From a virus: 51,992 bases of DNA. The stretch is taken from IMG/VR virus record IMGVR_UViG_3300048586_000159, positions 1-51,992 of that record. One strand, 5' to 3'. This document shows, piece by piece, positions 32,284 to 39,997 of this stretch. Numbering within the stretch: position 1 is the first letter of the stretch; each line of letters opens with the position of its first letter. Both the position numbers and the translations under genes were made by a program. The notes beneath the pieces are model-generated. The model made no database searches, was not told the DNA's origin, and saw only the letters and a program-made list of their open reading frames with translations.

Positions 32284-32877
32284 TCACGCCGCTGATTTGC
32301 GCAAGTGCTTAGCAACGTGGAGCGCGTCCAATCCCCTGCGAAGCCACAACATTTGGAGTTCCGGCATAAGACGGAGCGTTTCTATGTCAAGGAGACAGAC
32401 ATTGCGGACGGTTGTCTTGACCTGTGGCCCGTCTTCGCAACGGAGCAAGACGCCCTCAAGCTCCATCATGCGGTTGGACGCGCGCCGGGCGGCATCCGCC
32501 CTGGATTGCGTCACGTCACCTTCGGATCCACGAACGCCGCCGACAGACTGCGCCCGGGCTGATGGGAACGGGATGCCGGTCAGCCGATAATAACGCGCCA
32601 TGTCCTCGGCGTATTCGTTGCCCGCCTCAAGCTGGTGCTGGGTAATGTTCCCGTCGAGGAAGATCCGCCCGAGGGTGTAGCCCGCCAGGGCGTTGTTCTC
32701 GTTGAGGCCGTGAATTCTCCCTCGGGCGATGATTGCGACGGACGTGGCGTCCTGCTCGCTTTCCCGCTGCGACCAATCCTGCTTGATCTTGCCGCAGGGA
32801 TGACGCTCCGCGCCGGCCTTGCGTGGCCGACCTCTGGAAATTCGCTTCTTCTTCAGTTTCGCCGCCTTACTTGCCAT
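32284..32877 (-). CDS. Basic protein of unknown function; candidate late regulator
   Basis: 197 aa from MASKAAKLKKKRISRGRPRK: a strongly basic AT-hook-like start (RGRPRK), then a helical body (GYTLGRIFLDGNITQHQLEA; ARYYRLTGIPFPSARAQS). The C-terminal segment NVCLLDIETLRLMPELQMLW may be a second helical unit. It is the last gene before the terminator separating early from late genes, where phages often keep a late activator or antiterminator. That role is inferred from position only. Confidence 0.7.
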   Translation of the reverse strand: MASKAAKLKKKRISRGRPRKAGAERHPCGKIKQDWSQRESEQDATSVAIIARGRIHGLNENNALAGYTLGRIFLDGNITQHQLEAGNEYAEDMARYYRLTGIPFPSARAQSVGGVRGSEGDVTQSRADAARRASNRMMELEGVLLRCEDGPQVKTTVRNVCLLDIETLRLMPELQMLWLRRGLDALHVAKHLRKSAA

Positions 32878-32902
32878 TGTGGTGTTCCTCGTGTTGCCGC
32901 CA

Positions 32903-33130
32903 TTACGTCCGCAGCGCCTTGAGCGCCGCCAGTTCATTTTCCAGCTCCTCGATCCTGCACTCGACCTGAGGTTTCGCCGTCTTGAAGCAATCGCCGTCGA
33001 AGTGGCAGACACCATCTTCGGCGCAGTGGCCGCCGGCGTGCTGGCACTTCATCATCGCCTTCGCAAAACGCTCGTGGTGCAGTTCGGTGTCTGCAATTGG
33101 CCGCAACCATTCCTCGCGCGCCCATGCCAT
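32903..33130 (-). CDS. Small Cys-rich protein with coiled-coil end
   Basis: 75 aa from MAWAREEWLRPIADTEL (GGAGG eight bases upstream). A Cys/His cluster (CQHAGGHCAEDGVCHFDGDC) looks metal-binding, followed by a short coiled coil (CRIEELENELAALKAL). It overlaps nothing but is only a few bases from the GcrA-like stop. Unknown function. Confidence 0.65.
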   Translation of the reverse strand: MAWAREEWLRPIADTELHHERFAKAMMKCQHAGGHCAEDGVCHFDGDCFKTAKPQVECRIEELENELAALKALRT

Positions 33131-33132
33131 CC

Positions 33133-33471
33133 TCACCCCTCCTTGCCGTTGAGGATCGAGACGCGGGGCATGGAATGCACCTCGCCCGATACGTGGTGGC
33201 GCTCGACGGAGCGGATGCCGAAGCTATGGACACGCTTGCTAGGTGGCCGCTGGACCGGCTCGACGGCGCGCGGCTCCTCCTTGATGGTGATTGCCTGCTC
33301 CCTCGCCCACACCCGCGCCGGGAAAAGATCACGATGCATGCTGGCCGTGCCCGACATGCTTCCCCTGGTGACGCCGACCAGTTCAGCAATTTTCGAAGCA
33401 GACAGCCCCTGATCCCAAAGCCTGGATGCTTCGTTCAATCTTTCCTCGGTCCATATGATGCGGTTAGCCAA
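33133..33471 (-). CDS. GcrA-like transcription regulator
   Basis: 112 aa from a TTG start with GGAGG six bases upstream (reads LANRIIWTEERL). Residues 6-50, WTEERLNEASRLWDQGLSAS then KIAELVGVTRGSMSG, match the N-terminal GcrA domain (W-T-x-E-R-...L-W...G-L-S-A-S-x-I-A). GcrA is the alphaproteobacterial cell-cycle factor that binds sigma70 and methylated GANTC promoters. The rest is basic and poorly conserved. It overlaps the end of the DnaA-like gene. Likely redirects host or phage promoters. Confidence 0.75.
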   Translation of the reverse strand: MANRIIWTEERLNEASRLWDQGLSASKIAELVGVTRGSMSGTASMHRDLFPARVWAREQAITIKEEPRAVEPVQRPPSKRVHSFGIRSVERHHVSGEVHSMPRVSILNGKEG

Positions 33472-33985
33472 GGCGGGCCTCCATCTTTCGGACCGCGAAA
33501 AGGATGGTCGTATGATCGCGGCCGCCGAAGATTGCGCCGAGCTGCGGGAAAGATAGATCGGGCCGCGCCCTGTGGACGGCCAAGATGCAGGTATGCCGCG
33601 CCTCGACGATCGGGATAGACCGGCCCGGCCCCATGACCTGCGCATACGTGATGCCTGGGAAGTCCCGCAGAACATCGGTGATGATTTCCTTCGTCGGGCG
33701 ACGGGAACCGGAAACATCGTTGCCGGCGGTAAGGCCGTTGATGGCCTGCTCATGGGCGCGGATGATGCTATCTTTCTCATCAAGCCGCTCCTGCAAGGAT
33801 CGTGTTTCGGCCCGGAGTGCGATTACCTGTGCTGACAGGCGGGTGATTTCGTCTTGGAGACTTTTGCGCTCGGCGGCGTTGACGAAGTTCCGTCCGCCTC
33901 CCATGAGGGCTTCCCGGCGCGCCTTTCCCTCCGCGAGATATGCCGCTACGTCAGCGACCGGCTTAGCTGAAATCTGGATGTTCAT
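33464..33985 (-). CDS. Protein with DnaA domain IV only
   Basis: 173 aa from MNIQISAKPVADVAAYL. Residues 45-85 are a coiled coil (LQDEITRLSAQVIALRAETR). The C-terminal 75 residues match the DnaA DNA-binding domain (ILAVHRARPDLSFPQLGAIF, then GGRDHTTILFAVRKME). The AAA+ ATPase domain is absent. It could bind DnaA boxes in phage or host origin DNA, as a replication factor or a competitor of host DnaA. ATGA overlap with the upstream gene. Confidence 0.88.
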   Translation of the reverse strand: MNIQISAKPVADVAAYLAEGKARREALMGGGRNFVNAAERKSLQDEITRLSAQVIALRAETRSLQERLDEKDSIIRAHEQAINGLTAGNDVSGSRRPTKEIITDVLRDFPGITYAQVMGPGRSIPIVEARHTCILAVHRARPDLSFPQLGAIFGGRDHTTILFAVRKMEARLG

Positions 33986-34629
33986 GACCGTTTCCCCTTC
34001 ACGAGCCGGGTTTCTGGGAGCTTCGAGACGTGCGGACGGCGAACGCGCAGCTTGTCCATCTCTGCTTGGGTCTCGGGCGATGTGCCGATATGGGCGCGGC
34101 CTGTGACCGGCAGAGGCGCGCCGGCCTTTGCCGCGGCGAGCAGGACGCAAACCCGAGCTCGAACAGCAGGATCGGCGCGTTCCACGACGATTGCAGCTCG
34201 GCGTGCCTCGTCCTCGGCACGCTCGAAGAGCCGCTCCGCCTCGTTGCGAAGGCTGTTCTTCTCGCCAATGAACGGCGCGATGATAGACCTGGCATGGCGC
34301 GCAAACTCGGCGCACGTTGGCATGAACTGGCCGGTATGGTTCTCGACGCGGCCGGCAAGGAAATCGTTGGTCGCTTCGGAGACAGCCCATTCCGGCAGAT
34401 CGGCGCAAGCCGTCCTGAATTCCTTGGCGAAGTCGGCCATCTCCACGTCGGGCTGAGGACGCAACTGGCCGCGGAGCCGAACCGCCGCATCGCGCAGTGC
34501 CCCGGTATCGCAGCGGCGCAAGAGAGCGTCGATCTCGGAAACCCGGATGCTGATTTCCCGCGCTCTGCGACGGTAACGTTCGGGAAGGCGCTCGAAGATA
34601 TCGGCAGGGACTAGATCACCCATTGGCAA
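33982..34629 (-). CDS. Replication-region protein of unknown function
   Basis: 215 aa (MPMGDLVPADIFERLPERYR), all-helical and charged (PEWAVSEATNDFLAGRVENH; EAERLFERAEDEARRAAIVV). It lies between the DUF1376-like and the DnaA-like genes with overlaps at both ends, so it works in the same process, possibly as a helicase-loading or initiator partner. That is inferred from context. Confidence 0.7.
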   Translation of the reverse strand: MPMGDLVPADIFERLPERYRRRAREISIRVSEIDALLRRCDTGALRDAAVRLRGQLRPQPDVEMADFAKEFRTACADLPEWAVSEATNDFLAGRVENHTGQFMPTCAEFARHARSIIAPFIGEKNSLRNEAERLFERAEDEARRAAIVVERADPAVRARVCVLLAAAKAGAPLPVTGRAHIGTSPETQAEMDKLRVRRPHVSKLPETRLVKGKRS

Positions 34630-35143
34630 ATGCCTCCTTCAATTCGCAAATGTCAGATTTTTTTTGCGCTTTAGCGCGGGGAGAAAAAACGTTAGTTTTT
34701 TCGTTCTGGCTTCTAGCTTCTGGCTTCTGGGGTTTATCTGGACCGTTATCCGGTAGGTTATCCGAACCAGAATTTCCCTTTCCATTTGAAAGGGTTGGAT
34801 TGCCGCCCTTACCGCCATTTCTTCGAGCAATCGCGCTCTTCTTCTCGTCACGGATCATTCGCCGCGAGTAGATCACTCCATCTTTCGTGCGGGAGAAGAC
34901 CCCGGCCGTCTCCAGTTCGCCGAGCAAGTCGGTGATCTGATCGGACGGGGCTCCTGCCAACACGGCGATCTGCGTGTCTGTCGGGGATTTGCCGTTGACG
35001 AGAAGGTGGCCGTAGGGGGCTGCCTCATGCATCAGCGCGAGGAGTTCGATCCAAAGGCCGCGAGCGGCCATGGAGCACATGCGCAGCTTCGGGTCGCCGC
35101 GCCAATCAAGAGGATAAAACTTGAGCCAGGGGTTCTTGCTCAC
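34616..35143 (-). CDS. DUF1376-like phage replication protein
   Basis: 175 aa from a GTG start (VSKNPWLKFYPLDWRGDPKL) overlapping the upstream stop. The start WLKFYPLDWRGDPKLRMCS and the ARGLWIELLALMHEAAPYG segment are typical of DUF1376-type winged-helix proteins found in phage replication modules. The C-terminus is low complexity (GNSGSDNLPDNGPDKPQKP). Probably binds origin DNA. Confidence 0.78.
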   Translation of the reverse strand: MSKNPWLKFYPLDWRGDPKLRMCSMAARGLWIELLALMHEAAPYGHLLVNGKSPTDTQIAVLAGAPSDQITDLLGELETAGVFSRTKDGVIYSRRMIRDEKKSAIARRNGGKGGNPTLSNGKGNSGSDNLPDNGPDKPQKPEARSQNEKTNVFSPRAKAQKKSDICELKEAFANG

Positions 35144-35712
35144 TTTCGCAAGCCCCTCTGAGCCCATTCGTGAACCTGAGAGGCGCATCCCCAAGGATCA
35201 CGCCAAAGCTCAGAACCAGTGAATCTGAATACATCGAACCCAAGGGCTGATAACTCCCTGTCGCGCGACCTATCCTTAGCCGCCTGCTCCTTGGTCCTCT
35301 CGTGGAAGTCGTGTCCATCACACTCTATGACGAGCCGCCGCCATCGGGGCTGCCCAACGACCGGCTCGGCAAGTTCCGAATAGACAGTGCCCTCGCTATA
35401 TGCGCTAAGGACGAAATCAACTCGATAGCGGCCTATTTGGACCTGACGTTCAAGAATCGGCTGAAGCTCGTTAAAGAATTTGTTCCCTATTTCCTTCAGC
35501 CTAATCTTTTCCGCGAGGTCCGAAGGCAGCAATATCGGATCGTAATAAGTCGACGGACCGTAAGAAAATCGGCAGGCAAGCGCGGCATGCAAAAGCCGCT
35601 CGATCTCGCTGTCACCTTGAGCCCAATATAGATCAGCAAAGCGGTCTTCGATAAACTCGATCGTCTGACGACGCAGGAGCTCGAAGCCCATAGCAGGCAA
35701 TGGCTTCCTCAT
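35140..35712 (-). CDS. DUF559/Vsr-like endonuclease
   Basis: 190 aa. Core RLVIECDGHDFHERTKEQAA followed by RDRELSALGFDVFRFTGSEL is the E-x-D-G-x-x-H...R-D pattern of the DUF559/Vsr PD-(D/E)XK-like fold. The N-terminal half is unfamiliar. Starts in an ATGA overlap with the DUF1064 gene. Possibly DNA repair or mobile-element defence within the phage. Confidence 0.75.
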   Translation of the reverse strand: MRKPLPAMGFELLRRQTIEFIEDRFADLYWAQGDSEIERLLHAALACRFSYGPSTYYDPILLPSDLAEKIRLKEIGNKFFNELQPILERQVQIGRYRVDFVLSAYSEGTVYSELAEPVVGQPRWRRLVIECDGHDFHERTKEQAAKDRSRDRELSALGFDVFRFTGSELWRDPWGCASQVHEWAQRGLRK

Positions 35713-36083
35713 TTCACCACCTCAACATTAATTCCGTACAGCGCCTTGACGTGCTTCTTCGCCCGCCTGAATTCCCGTGTTTCAACGCCCTTCACGTCGA
35801 TGACGCGGAAGCGATCTTCACGGGCATCCCAGAAGGCGAAATCGGCTGTGTATTTGCCGATGAACTCTCCATTGACGATCAGAGGGAATTCCGGCTGGCA
35901 GGCGAGCGCATAGATTTCGCCGGCACGGAGGCGGATGCGGAGACTGGCGAGATACTTCCTCTCCGCCTTGCTATCGATCCGCTTGCCGTCCTCTACCGAG
36001 GCAACCGCCCCGAACTTGTTTTCGCGGGAATGGGCACCGGATCGCATCCGGCGGAATTCGGCGGCTGACATACGGTCACTCAT
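35709..36083 (-). CDS. DUF1064 predicted nuclease
   Basis: 124 aa: NKFGAVASVEDGKRIDSKAE, then YTADFAFWD and RVIDVKGVETREF give the D-x(n)-D-x-K pattern of DUF1064, a family of phage PD-(D/E)XK proteins thought to resolve or process recombination intermediates. Overlaps neighbours by four bases on both sides. Confidence 0.85.
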   Translation of the reverse strand: MSDRMSAAEFRRMRSGAHSRENKFGAVASVEDGKRIDSKAERKYLASLRIRLRAGEIYALACQPEFPLIVNGEFIGKYTADFAFWDAREDRFRVIDVKGVETREFRRAKKHVKALYGINVEVVK

Positions 36084-36295
36084 GCCGCCACCCCACTCTT
36101 GTCACGAACGGACTGCTGGTGCTCCCGATGCCAAGCCTTGTGGGCCTCGTAGGCTGCGCGAGCGTCACTCAGGGCGTTGTAGACCTCGCCCTCGGTGCAT
36201 CCCATGATCTGGGCAATCTCTGCCGTGTCGTGCTGGCGGTCTCTGCCGTTGAACAACTGGCCGATCTTGATGAGGGCTTCCTGTCCGAAGGTCAT
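36080..36295 (-). CDS. Small HTH-like protein
   Basis: 71 aa (MTFGQEALIKIGQLFNGRDR). DTAEIAQIMGCTEGEVYNAL looks like a sigma-type helix-turn-helix. ATGA overlaps with methyltransferase and DUF1064 genes. Probably a DNA-binding accessory. Confidence 0.68.
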   Translation of the reverse strand: MTFGQEALIKIGQLFNGRDRQHDTAEIAQIMGCTEGEVYNALSDARAAYEAHKAWHREHQQSVRDKSGVAA

Positions 36296-37659
36296 AGGCC
36301 TAGCTCCCCCTGCCGCGCGTCCTTACGGTCGAGCATGCGGAGAACGGTTTCGCCGCTCCATGCCTTGTCCCAAACAAAGAACCCGTTGAGCATCGGCGGC
36401 GCGCCCTGCCCTGTGAAATCGATCTTCCAGCGCAGCAGATAGACGCGGGCCGGCGGGAACTTCGCCCAGAACGGAGCGAGACCTCCAGCGCCGGGGAAGC
36501 TCCAGTTCATCAGCAGCGCCATGTATTCGACGCCGAGCGTGTCGAGGGCGTGGTAAAGCCAGCGGGCCTTACCGTTGCCCCATCCGCATTCCTGAAACGG
36601 TGGGTTTGTCACGATGGCGCCACAAGGAGCGACGGGGAAATCATAGAAGGACCGGATATCAGCGCCGCAACCTCGGTCGACAAGATCGGAGGCGCGGACG
36701 GTCAGCCCGACCGATTCCATTTCCCGCACCATTGCGCCATCGCCGGCCGCCGGTTCCCAGATAGCCTTGCAGTCGAATGCGATAAAGGTCTCGACTTCGA
36801 AGTCTTGGCGTTGACCATGGGCCGTCAGGGCCGTCAGGGCCGTCGAAACGTCGATCGCTCCGCTCGTGTTGCCGCCGCCAAATGCGAGCAAACCGCCATC
36901 TAGGTCGAAGTCGGTTCCGAGCCCACCACCGCCTGAAGGGCGGCTTGCAATTGTTGGGGCAACTCTTTTCCCCGGTTCCCGGCGCGGCGCAGGATCCCCG
37001 CGCATGCCTTGGGGCTCAAGTAGTACTGCTGCGGCACGTCGCCAGTCTCCAAGATATCCGACAACGAACACACGCCGTCGTCTCTGAGGGACAGCCCGTC
37101 CAAAGCCGTCCACTCGGACATATTGAGCGTCAAGAACTCGGTAGGCGAACCCATACCCGCATTCCCGAACGAATGAGAGAAAGGTCGCAAAATCGCTTTC
37201 TTCAATCCATTCGTCTCCGGCTTCTCTTCCTTCAAGACCGGGTCGAACACCGCCTTCACCGTCCTCTTCATCCGTGACAGAGGAAACGACACCGGGGACG
37301 TTTTCCCAGACGATCCAGCGGGCGCGCAAGCGCCTAGCCAGGCTGAGATACTCAAGGGCGAGGTTACCGCGCGGGTCATCCAGTCCGAGACGCTTTCCTG
37401 CGACCGAGAAAGACTGGCAGGGTGTTCCTCCCACAAGAAGGTCGATTGGGCCTGCATCTGCGCCGATCTGCGTGAAGTCGCCATGGTTAGGAATTCCATT
37501 CTTCGCCAGCGGTTCGCCGGGCATGTTTGATCCGTAGTGATGGGCGAGCACCGCAGAGGGAAACGCCTCAATCTCGCTAAAGAATGCCGGCGTCCATCCA
37601 AGCGGATGCCAAGCCATGGTCGCAGCCTCGATGCCAGAGCAGACGGAACCGTATCGCAT
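36292..37659 (-). CDS. Fused DNA methyltransferase: cytosine-C5 domain plus NPPF (adenine-type) domain
   Basis: 455 aa. Residues 1-~205 carry C5-methyltransferase motifs: I (SVCSGIEAATMAW), IV with catalytic Cys (GGTPCQSF, C81), VI (WENVPG), VIII (PQRRRRVFVVG). The target-recognition part (TIASRPSGGGGLGTDFDLDG) breaks off near residue 290, where motifs IX and X should follow. Instead a second SAM domain begins: IWEPAAGDGAMVREMESVGL (motif I) and VTNPPF (motif IV of amino-methyltransferases). So the chain is an in-frame chimera. Near the junction is a triple 9-bp repeat (codons Thr-Ala-Leu). Starts in TGATG overlap with an upstream small frame. Confidence 0.85.
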   Translation of the reverse strand: MRYGSVCSGIEAATMAWHPLGWTPAFFSEIEAFPSAVLAHHYGSNMPGEPLAKNGIPNHGDFTQIGADAGPIDLLVGGTPCQSFSVAGKRLGLDDPRGNLALEYLSLARRLRARWIVWENVPGVVSSVTDEEDGEGGVRPGLEGREAGDEWIEESDFATFLSFVRECGYGFAYRVLDAQYVRVDGFGRAVPQRRRRVFVVGYLGDWRRAAAVLLEPQGMRGDPAPRREPGKRVAPTIASRPSGGGGLGTDFDLDGGLLAFGGGNTSGAIDVSTALTALTAHGQRQDFEVETFIAFDCKAIWEPAAGDGAMVREMESVGLTVRASDLVDRGCGADIRSFYDFPVAPCGAIVTNPPFQECGWGNGKARWLYHALDTLGVEYMALLMNWSFPGAGGLAPFWAKFPPARVYLLRWKIDFTGQGAPPMLNGFFVWDKAWSGETVLRMLDRKDARQGELGL

Positions 37660-37805
37660 CACTCGCCCTCCCCGACTTCAGTTTTGGCTTCTGGTTCGCG
37701 CGGCTTCTGCCTTTTCAGCAGACGACGAACCCATGCTTTGAACCGGCTGAGGCCGCTCGCCAGCAACAAAATCAGCAAGGCGAACAAGCGCCGAATTGCT
37801 CTCGC
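37659..37805 (-). CDS. Small basic membrane protein, overlapping another gene
   Basis: 48 aa from MARAIRRLFALLILLLASGL: one hydrophobic helix, then a very basic and an acidic tail. Its stop overlaps the methyltransferase start (TGATG), and GGAGCG precedes its ATG, but it lies mostly inside the 37678-38067 gene in another frame. Real or chance is open. Confidence 0.35.
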   Translation of the reverse strand, partial: ARAIRRLFALLILLLASGLSRFKAWVRRLLKRQKPREPEAKTEVGEGE

Positions 37806-38067
37806 CATGGCGCGAACGCTCCTCTTCGTACAGCGCATCGATACGTCCGCCCGCGCGCTGGAATGCTTCAAGAATTGAGGCCCATGTGCTGAGCTTCATG
37901 TCAGGGATTTCGCGGTGACGAAGACGAAGAAGGGTAGTCGCCGGAGCGCCCCACTTGGTCTGGGCGCGTCTGGCAGCAGCTTCTTGCGTGTCTCCAAGGC
38001 CGCGATACTCGCGGCGCAGGAGCCATTCGCTCATCGCTTTTGCATCTTTGACGTACGCGACACTCAT
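37678..38067 (-). CDS. Conserved phage regulator-like protein, 129 aa
   Basis: Starts MSVAYVKDAKAMSEWLLRRE. The segments GDTQEAAARRAQTKWGAPAT and RHREIPDMKLSTWASILEAF resemble an HTH protein common in rhizobial prophages. First gene of the leftward methyltransferase-replication block; the 83-bp divergent gap upstream (38068-38150) should hold its promoter. Function not known. Confidence 0.7.
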   Translation of the reverse strand: MSVAYVKDAKAMSEWLLRREYRGLGDTQEAAARRAQTKWGAPATTLLRLRHREIPDMKLSTWASILEAFQRAGGRIDALYEEERSRHGESNSALVRLADFVAGERPQPVQSMGSSSAEKAEAARTRSQN

Positions 38068-38150
38068 TTTGTCTTCCACGACATTAGTTTTGTTCCGCAA
38101 GACGTTCGCTCCATGTCAGTTTCGACTTGCTACAGACGAAGGGAGACACA

Positions 38151-38480
38151 GTGAAACGACCTTCAAAATTCAGTGGGAACGACGGGGATCAGGGGCTACA
38201 TGCGGTTCCCGATCACCCCGCCGTTCCGCCCGCCGCATCCGGCGAGACGATAATTCCATTCCCTCGCAGCGCCGCCGCATTGTCTGCTGAGGGTTCAGAG
38301 GGCGCCGGGGTATCCTCGGCTTCGGCGTCCTCGTTCGTTCAAATCGGCATTCCCGCGCGCGCAGTCGTGATGCGCATCAAGCAAGGGCTTCCGAGAATTC
38401 GAGTGGAGCGCGCGGCCGAGGGGGACTTCGCCGCGCGCTCCGATCAGTCAGCGGCTTGGGAGGATGAGGAGCGGCGCTGA
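38151..38480 (+). CDS. Hypothetical plus-strand protein between two leftward operons
   Basis: 109 aa from a GTG with GGGAG upstream (VKRPSKFSGNDGDQGLHAVP). Low-complexity, Ala/Ser/Pro-rich middle and an ordered segment FVQIGIPARAVVMRIKQGLP. Divergent from 38067, convergent with 38494. Possibly a lysogen-expressed or regulatory gene. Confidence 0.5.
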   Translation: MKRPSKFSGNDGDQGLHAVPDHPAVPPAASGETIIPFPRSAAALSAEGSEGAGVSSASASSFVQIGIPARAVVMRIKQGLPRIRVERAAEGDFAARSDQSAAWEDEERR

Positions 38481-38493
38481 CCGATTCCGTTGA

Positions 38494-38616
38494 TCACTGA
38501 TCCCTCCACCAGTCGGGAGCCATGCGGTCTTCACCTCGGCGCAGGAGTGCGTATGCCAAGGCCGTTACGCCGCAGAGGATCGTGAAGCCGATGATGCCGT
38601 AGATGAGCAAAGTCAT
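38494..38616 (-). CDS. Small membrane protein, 40 aa
   Basis: MTLLIYGIIGFTILCGVTAL, one transmembrane helix followed by a charged, Trp-containing tail (MAPDWWRDQ). GGAGGAAGG precedes it. Last gene of the leftward early operon, in ATGA overlap with the 43-aa gene. Confidence 0.65.
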   Translation of the reverse strand: MTLLIYGIIGFTILCGVTALAYALLRRGEDRMAPDWWRDQ

Positions 38617-38744
38617 GCTGCCTTCCTCCTCGGACGGGATTGATGGGAACGGACGAACGGAAGCGCGCCGGGAGTTGCCTCGACGGCGAACTGCGCCTGC
38701 AGGTCCTCTTCGTGGGTGTGTTCCGTTTCGGGGCCGCGCGTCAT
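38613..38744 (-). CDS. Small hypothetical protein, 43 aa
   Basis: MTRGPETEHTHEEDLQAQFA...RRKAA. It starts in a TGATG overlap with the GapR-ParB gene and ends in an ATGA overlap with the next gene, so it is very likely translated. No family recognised. Confidence 0.6.
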   Translation of the reverse strand: MTRGPETEHTHEEDLQAQFAVEATPGALPFVRSHQSRPRRKAA

Positions 38745-39997
38745 CACTCCGCAGCCTCCAAAGCTTCGGCCAGCCCGAAAGCAGCCATGATGTCGTCGGC
38801 ACGGTGCGGGATTTCCTTCGCCAGATCGGCGGCGATCTTCTTTTCCTGTGCCGGGGTGAAATTCCGGGCGGTGCGCTGCCACTCGATCACGTCGAGGAGT
38901 TCGTCGTCGCCGTCGTATTCCATGACGGGGTAGTTCTGGCCGAGAGACCGGGCGATGGTGTACCGAGCCCATCCGTCGAGGATGACGTTGCCCTGCCGGA
39001 TTATCGGGACCTGCACGCGGTTGTCGATGATGTTCCGCTCCAGCGCGGCCCGCTGATCCTTCGAAGGCTCAGGGAAGCAATGGGCGAACGACGAACGCTT
39101 CACGCCGGTCGGCGGGCAGTATTCCATCGTGACGGCATTGGCGGGGAGAGCCGCAAATGCATCGCCCTCCCCGGTGTTCGGGTTCCTGTCGAATTCGACC
39201 TCGCGCTTCGCGATGCTCGTTACATGATCGCCTCCTGCGTTGGCGGCGGCGCGATCCTCGCGCTCGGCGCTGGGGAATCCTTCCTCTGCCTCTTCGGGCG
39301 AAATTGTTGCGGTCTCTCCCGCCGTCACGGTTTCGATCCCGTCCGTCTGGCTCTCAGGGGTGCGGCCAGCTGCCTGCCCGTGGCTCCTACCATGCTCGCT
39401 CGAGGCGATAGCCTGATGCTCACCACGGGTTGGTTCCAGAGCATCAGACAGTTCAGTTGCCGTTCCCGGCTGATCGGTATCCGGGCGCGAAGCGTCACCG
39501 CCGAGGCGGTCGGTTTCACGGGGCGCACCCCCTTCCCGGATAATTTGACCCTGTTCCGCAGCAACAGGTTCGCGCAAATCATTCCCGGCGACCTCTGCGG
39601 CTGCCTCCGGTTCAGCTTCTTCCGCCGTTACCGGCGCTGTTCTGATGTCTTCGTGCTTGGTGAGGATGGAAAGGCCACCGTCGGAACGGCGATTTTCCTC
39701 AATGTTTTCTCGTGCGTATGCGCAGGATGCGCGCGGGGCTTCCAGCGCTGCGAGATAGGTATCGACGAGAGCTTCATGCTCGGCGTCGGCCGGGTCGGCC
39801 TCGTCCATCTTCACCTTGAGGCGGAACGCGGCGCGCATCGCCTTCGTGTCGTGGCCGAATGCCTTCTGCTCGGCGAACAATTCCTTGAGGTCGTCGCCGA
39901 TGCGAGCCTTTTCCTCTTCGAGGTTCTTCCAGCGCTGGAAAGCGGATCGGATCTGATCGTCGGGGATGGTGTTGGTAGTCATGCGGCCGGAGGTCAT
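38744..39997 (-). CDS. GapR-ParB fusion protein
   Basis: 417 aa. Residues ~12-88 match GapR/DUF2312 (WKNLEEEKARIGDDLKELFA, then HDTKAMRAAFRLK and DTYLAALEA), the alphaproteobacterial nucleoid protein that binds overtwisted DNA. Residues ~90-280 are an acidic, low-complexity linker. The C-terminal ~120 residues are a ParB/Srx-like domain (VQVPIIRQGNVILDGWARYT; EWQRTARNFTPAQEKKIAAD). GGAGG lies eight bases before the ATG, which overlaps the upstream stop. The role may be partition, replication or chromosome targeting; unknown. Confidence 0.82.
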   Translation of the reverse strand: MTSGRMTTNTIPDDQIRSAFQRWKNLEEEKARIGDDLKELFAEQKAFGHDTKAMRAAFRLKVKMDEADPADAEHEALVDTYLAALEAPRASCAYARENIEENRRSDGGLSILTKHEDIRTAPVTAEEAEPEAAAEVAGNDLREPVAAEQGQIIREGGAPRETDRLGGDASRPDTDQPGTATELSDALEPTRGEHQAIASSEHGRSHGQAAGRTPESQTDGIETVTAGETATISPEEAEEGFPSAEREDRAAANAGGDHVTSIAKREVEFDRNPNTGEGDAFAALPANAVTMEYCPPTGVKRSSFAHCFPEPSKDQRAALERNIIDNRVQVPIIRQGNVILDGWARYTIARSLGQNYPVMEYDGDDELLDVIEWQRTARNFTPAQEKKIAADLAKEIPHRADDIMAAFGLAEALEAAE

